Positions 61,294-64,000 of a DNA stretch of 64,000 bases are shown here, piece after piece. Location of the stretch: assembly GCF_050107595.1 (NCBI RefSeq), contig NZ_JBNILH010000015.1:1-64000 (forward strand), in the 5' to 3' direction. The stretch's first letter is position 1. Each line of letters starts with the position of its first letter. The notes under the pieces are model-generated. The model had not been told where the DNA came from. It saw only the letters and a program-made list of their open reading frames with translations, and searched no databases. The translations under genes were made by a program, and so were the position numbers. This DNA comes from Bacillus_AB infantis_C (GTDB lineage Bacteria; Bacillota; Bacilli; Bacillales; Cytobacillaceae).

Positions 61294-62598
61294 ATGGATA
61301 ATAACAACAAGTCGGGAACTTTCAAAGAAATCGTAAATGTTCAGCGCAGTATAAAAGTTAAAATGATTTTTGCGGTGATTGTCAGTCTGCTGATCAGCAC
61401 GCCTATTTCCGAACTTATCAACAGGCAATTGAAAGGTGTTTTTGACGGAAGCTTTGGCGTCATTGTCAGCACCTGTGTGACGCTGCTGGTGTCGACATTA
61501 ATCATTTCATTATGTACGACATTCCTGGTTACCAACCGTCTGAAAAAGGTGCTGGAAGCAACAAAATCCGGGGCCGAAGGGGATCTGAGCATCCAGATTA
61601 AAGATAGATCCAGAGATGAAATCGGGCAGCTGGCCTCATCGTTCAATGTGATGATCGATAATCTCAGGCAGGTGGTTGCGAAAACAAATGATACCGCCTC
61701 CAAGGTCTCTGCTTATTCGGAAGAGTTCCAGGTCAGCACAGAACAAAGCAGCGCATCTGTAGAGCAGATTTCCGCCACCTTTCAAAACATTGTATCCGGT
61801 TCCGAATATCAGGTGAATAAAACACAGGAGCTTCAGGACTCTGCAGGATTGATTAATGATGAAATGAAAAGTATGGCCTCGTCCGTTCAATCAGTCTCTA
61901 AAATGATTGCCGAGACGAACGCCAAGGCAGATATGGGAATGAAGCTGATTGGCAATACCGTCTCAAAAATGGACTTAATTCAAGAGTCTGTTCAAGAATC
62001 ATCCAGCATTGTAAACCTGCTGGGAAACAAATCTAAAGAAATCAGCCAAATGGTGACGCTGATCAAAGGCATCTCTGATCAAACCAATTTGCTGGCGCTG
62101 AACGCTTCCATTGAGGCAGCTAGGGCAGGGGATGCAGGAAAAGGGTTTGCCGTTGTGGCTGAGGAAGTAAGAAAGCTTGCCGAAGAATCCGGACAAGCGG
62201 CCGAAAGCATCAAAAAGCTGGTCGAGAATATTTTAGATCAGACAGCCGATGCCGTTGAATCCATCAATAAAGGCACAGAGATTGTAGACAATGGCAGGAC
62301 TATGGTGAATGAAACAGGCGAAGCATTTAAAGACATTGCAGGCTATGTACATGAAATCGGCAAGCAGTCAACAGACTCTCTGAAAGCGCTTGAGAGTGTA
62401 GGGAAAACATCAGCACGTACCGGGGAAATCATCAGGGAAATTGCCGGCATTGCCAGGCAGGCCTCAACAGGTGTCCAGCATGTCGCCGCCTCCCTGGAAG
62501 AACAGTCCGCTTCCAATGAAGAAATAACATCTGCTGCGGGAAGATTGAATAAGATGGCCGGTGAATTGAGTGAGGAACTGAGTAAGTTTACAGTGTAA
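61294..62598 (+). CDS. Methyl-accepting chemotaxis protein
   Basis: 434 aa. Two transmembrane helices (about 24-42 and 55-78) with a short external loop, HAMP (80-133), signalling domain with tip DQTNLLALNASIEAARAGDAG. Like the MCP at 18172 it lacks a large external sensor. ATG 61294 is chosen because a TATAAT at 61249 would place the transcript start near the earlier ATG 61261. Confidence 0.9.
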   Translation: MDNNNKSGTFKEIVNVQRSIKVKMIFAVIVSLLISTPISELINRQLKGVFDGSFGVIVSTCVTLLVSTLIISLCTTFLVTNRLKKVLEATKSGAEGDLSIQIKDRSRDEIGQLASSFNVMIDNLRQVVAKTNDTASKVSAYSEEFQVSTEQSSASVEQISATFQNIVSGSEYQVNKTQELQDSAGLINDEMKSMASSVQSVSKMIAETNAKADMGMKLIGNTVSKMDLIQESVQESSSIVNLLGNKSKEISQMVTLIKGISDQTNLLALNASIEAARAGDAGKGFAVVAEEVRKLAEESGQAAESIKKLVENILDQTADAVESINKGTEIVDNGRTMVNETGEAFKDIAGYVHEIGKQSTDSLKALESVGKTSARTGEIIREIAGIARQASTGVQHVAASLEEQSASNEEITSAAGRLNKMAGELSEELSKFTV

Positions 62599-62648
62599 TC
62601 CTTTTACATAATGAAAGGGAATGGGATCTAATATTGTTTTAGAGAGGA

Positions 62649-62674
62649 GCCGGCCATATTGGGCCGGCACTTTT
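62649..62674 (+). terminator. Terminator after the MCP
   Basis: GCCGGCC-ATATTG-GGCCGGC followed by ACTTTTC. Confidence 0.7.
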
Positions 62675-62736
62675 CATTTACTGCCGGCAGAAATTATTCT
62701 AAACTAAAAAAAACGCCACTAGAACGGAGGGCCGCA

Positions 62737-63798
62737 ATGCCTGCCAAAAAAAGAATCAGAGACTATGGAGTAAAAATAGGGACCCTTCAACCGGGTGCGC
62801 GCAATAGCATCACAGATGTGGAAGGTGTAACTGTGGGGCATACAACGCTGAGCGATGCGGACAAACAAACCGGTGTCACAGCAATTGTGCCGCATCCGGG
62901 GAATCTTTTTAAAGAAAAGCTGATTGCCGCGACCCATGTTATCAACGGGTTTGGGAAGAGCATGGGGACCATTCAGATCAATGAGCTGGGGACGCTTGAA
63001 TCCCCGATTATCCTGACCAATACGCTGAGCCTCGGTACAGCGGCGGATGCTTTGATTCAGTATATGCTGGAGCAAAATCCCGAAATCGGCCGGACGACCG
63101 GAACAGTAAATCCGGTTGTGTGTGAGTGCAATGATATGTTTTTGAATGATATCCGGGCTGGGTTTGTAGAGCGGCAGCATGTATTCCAAGCTCTGCAGAA
63201 TGCCTCAGCTGAGGTGGAAGAGGGAACCGCTGGAGCGGGCACCGGCATGCTGTGCTATTCGCTGAAGGGCGGCATCGGGACCAGCTCGAGGCTGATGGAA
63301 ATGGACCATGGGACATATACGATGGGCGTCCTCGTGCTGACGAATTTCGGCGGTTTAAAGGATCTTCGGGTGAATGGGAAAGCGGTCGGGGAAGAGCTGA
63401 GTGAGGCTATCCAGGCTCAGGAGGAGAGGGATAAAGGGTCGGTCATCATTATTGTCGCGACAGATTTGCCTTTGTCGGAGAGGCAGCTGAATCGAATCAT
63501 TAAAAGGACGGTAACAGGACTGTCCCGGACTGGGTCTATCATTGGGACGGGAAGCGGAGAGGTTGTCATCGGCTATTCGACCGCTGCGAAAATTCCTCAT
63601 GAAAAACCGGCGGATTGCCTGAAGATTTCCATGATACATGAAGAGGATATTGATCTGGCCTTCAGAGCGGTTGGAGAGGCAACGGAAGAAGCTGTCCTGA
63701 ATTCCCTGGCGGCGGCAACACGGGTTGTGGGCCGGGATGGGAATGTACGGCCGGCTTTAAGTGATTTGCTGCGGGAGTATGATATTCGGCTGGTGTAA
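62737..63798 (+). CDS. P1-family (DmpA-like) peptidase
   Basis: 353 aa. DmpA/Ntn-hydrolase traits: NSITDVEGVTVGHTT, VVCECNDMFLNDIR, and the autoprocessing region LKGGIGTSSR with the predicted nucleophilic Ser. Would cleave to two chains and act as a D- or beta-aminopeptidase. ATG 62737 after AACGGAGGGCCGCA. Confidence 0.88.
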   Translation: MPAKKRIRDYGVKIGTLQPGARNSITDVEGVTVGHTTLSDADKQTGVTAIVPHPGNLFKEKLIAATHVINGFGKSMGTIQINELGTLESPIILTNTLSLGTAADALIQYMLEQNPEIGRTTGTVNPVVCECNDMFLNDIRAGFVERQHVFQALQNASAEVEEGTAGAGTGMLCYSLKGGIGTSSRLMEMDHGTYTMGVLVLTNFGGLKDLRVNGKAVGEELSEAIQAQEERDKGSVIIIVATDLPLSERQLNRIIKRTVTGLSRTGSIIGTGSGEVVIGYSTAAKIPHEKPADCLKISMIHEEDIDLAFRAVGEATEEAVLNSLAAATRVVGRDGNVRPALSDLLREYDIRLV

Positions 63799-63843
63799 AG
63801 AGGCATAAGTTTTGACATATCAATCTCTGCCTTAGGCAGGGTG

Positions 63844-64000
63844 TTATGTTAAAAACGTTCCTATCTTTGCCAGACACTCTTCAATTATATCGTCTAATAG
63901 TTCTGCCTGCGCAGCTTCTGAATGATAGTGCTTTAGAATTCTCAATTTGCGCGCGGTCCAGTCTAGTGATTTTATTTGATCACTCAATATAACCCCGGTT
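63844..64000 (-). CDS. PemK/MazF-like toxin, C-terminal part (cut by window edge)
   Basis: The last ~51 codons on the minus strand read LSDQIKSLDWTARKLRIL ... ECLAKIGTFLT, matching the DQIKSLDWRARK end of the PemK/MazF mRNA-interferase family. The start and any antitoxin lie outside the window. Confidence 0.6.
   Translation of the reverse strand, partial: TGVILSDQIKSLDWTARKLRILKHYHSEAAQAELLDDIIEECLAKIGTFLT

Overview
Organism. The window looks like a chromosomal segment of a Bacillaceae bacterium, possibly Cytobacillus/Mesobacillus-like (genus is an inference). Support comes from petrobactin-type yclNOPQ, hmoA, amj, a bacillithiol transferase (bstA), a B. subtilis-type Fur box, sigma-B- and sigma-D-like promoters, strong AGGAGG ribosome sites and frequent TTG/GTG starts. 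No tRNA, rRNA or CRISPR array was seen.

Layout. (1) About 1-20.5 kb is an AT-rich accessory region. Many short, mostly plus-strand genes (Nudix, DinB, GNAT, Mrr-like nuclease, DUF2262, tiny membrane proteins, unknowns) are separated by about 20 copies of a ~60-bp element, called CTR here. Every CTR is in the same orientation. Consensus in order: GGTGCTTATGTTCC, a CAGCTGCC / GGCGGC hairpin, TTTTCTTATT, then CCATAAAAGGGGCAGG. Each one reads as a terminator followed by a Shine-Dalgarno-like tail, so the region resembles an integron cassette array although no integrase or attC site is visible. Two cassettes occur twice, and a second ~100-130-bp repeat (LR) occurs three times. (2) From 19.4 to 61 kb the spacers instead hold about 30 loci of a GC-rich palindrome pair, called REP here (TGAGCCAAGGGGACAGGTCC... 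then a second GGGCCAGGGGGTCTGTCCCC... hairpin). One REP-associated tyrosine transposase (RAYT, 39.25 kb) sits among them. CTR and REP territories overlap only at 19.4-20.5 kb. (3) The last 3 kb hold an MCP, a P1-family peptidase and the end of a PemK/MazF-like gene.

How the genes work together. yclNOPQ (40.4-44.2 kb), with perfect Fur boxes before yclN and yclQ, imports a catecholate siderophore. The nearby hmoA would release iron from haem. Two sigma modules follow: an ECF41/SigJ-like factor coupled to an FAD oxidoreductase (47.7-49.8 kb) and an ECF factor overlapping its membrane anti-sigma (50.05-51.7 kb). A single protein at 53.2-55.3 kb appears to fuse sigma-like regions to a zinc-finger, membrane-anchored anti-sigma. 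A TetR regulator lies divergent to an MMPL transporter plus a secreted heptad-repeat partner (56-60.6 kb). A pectate lyase (36.2-38.8 kb) is inactivated by an in-frame stop and an apparently lost start codon. A radC fragment, a frameshifted cassette and a broken cassette gene are further decayed genes.
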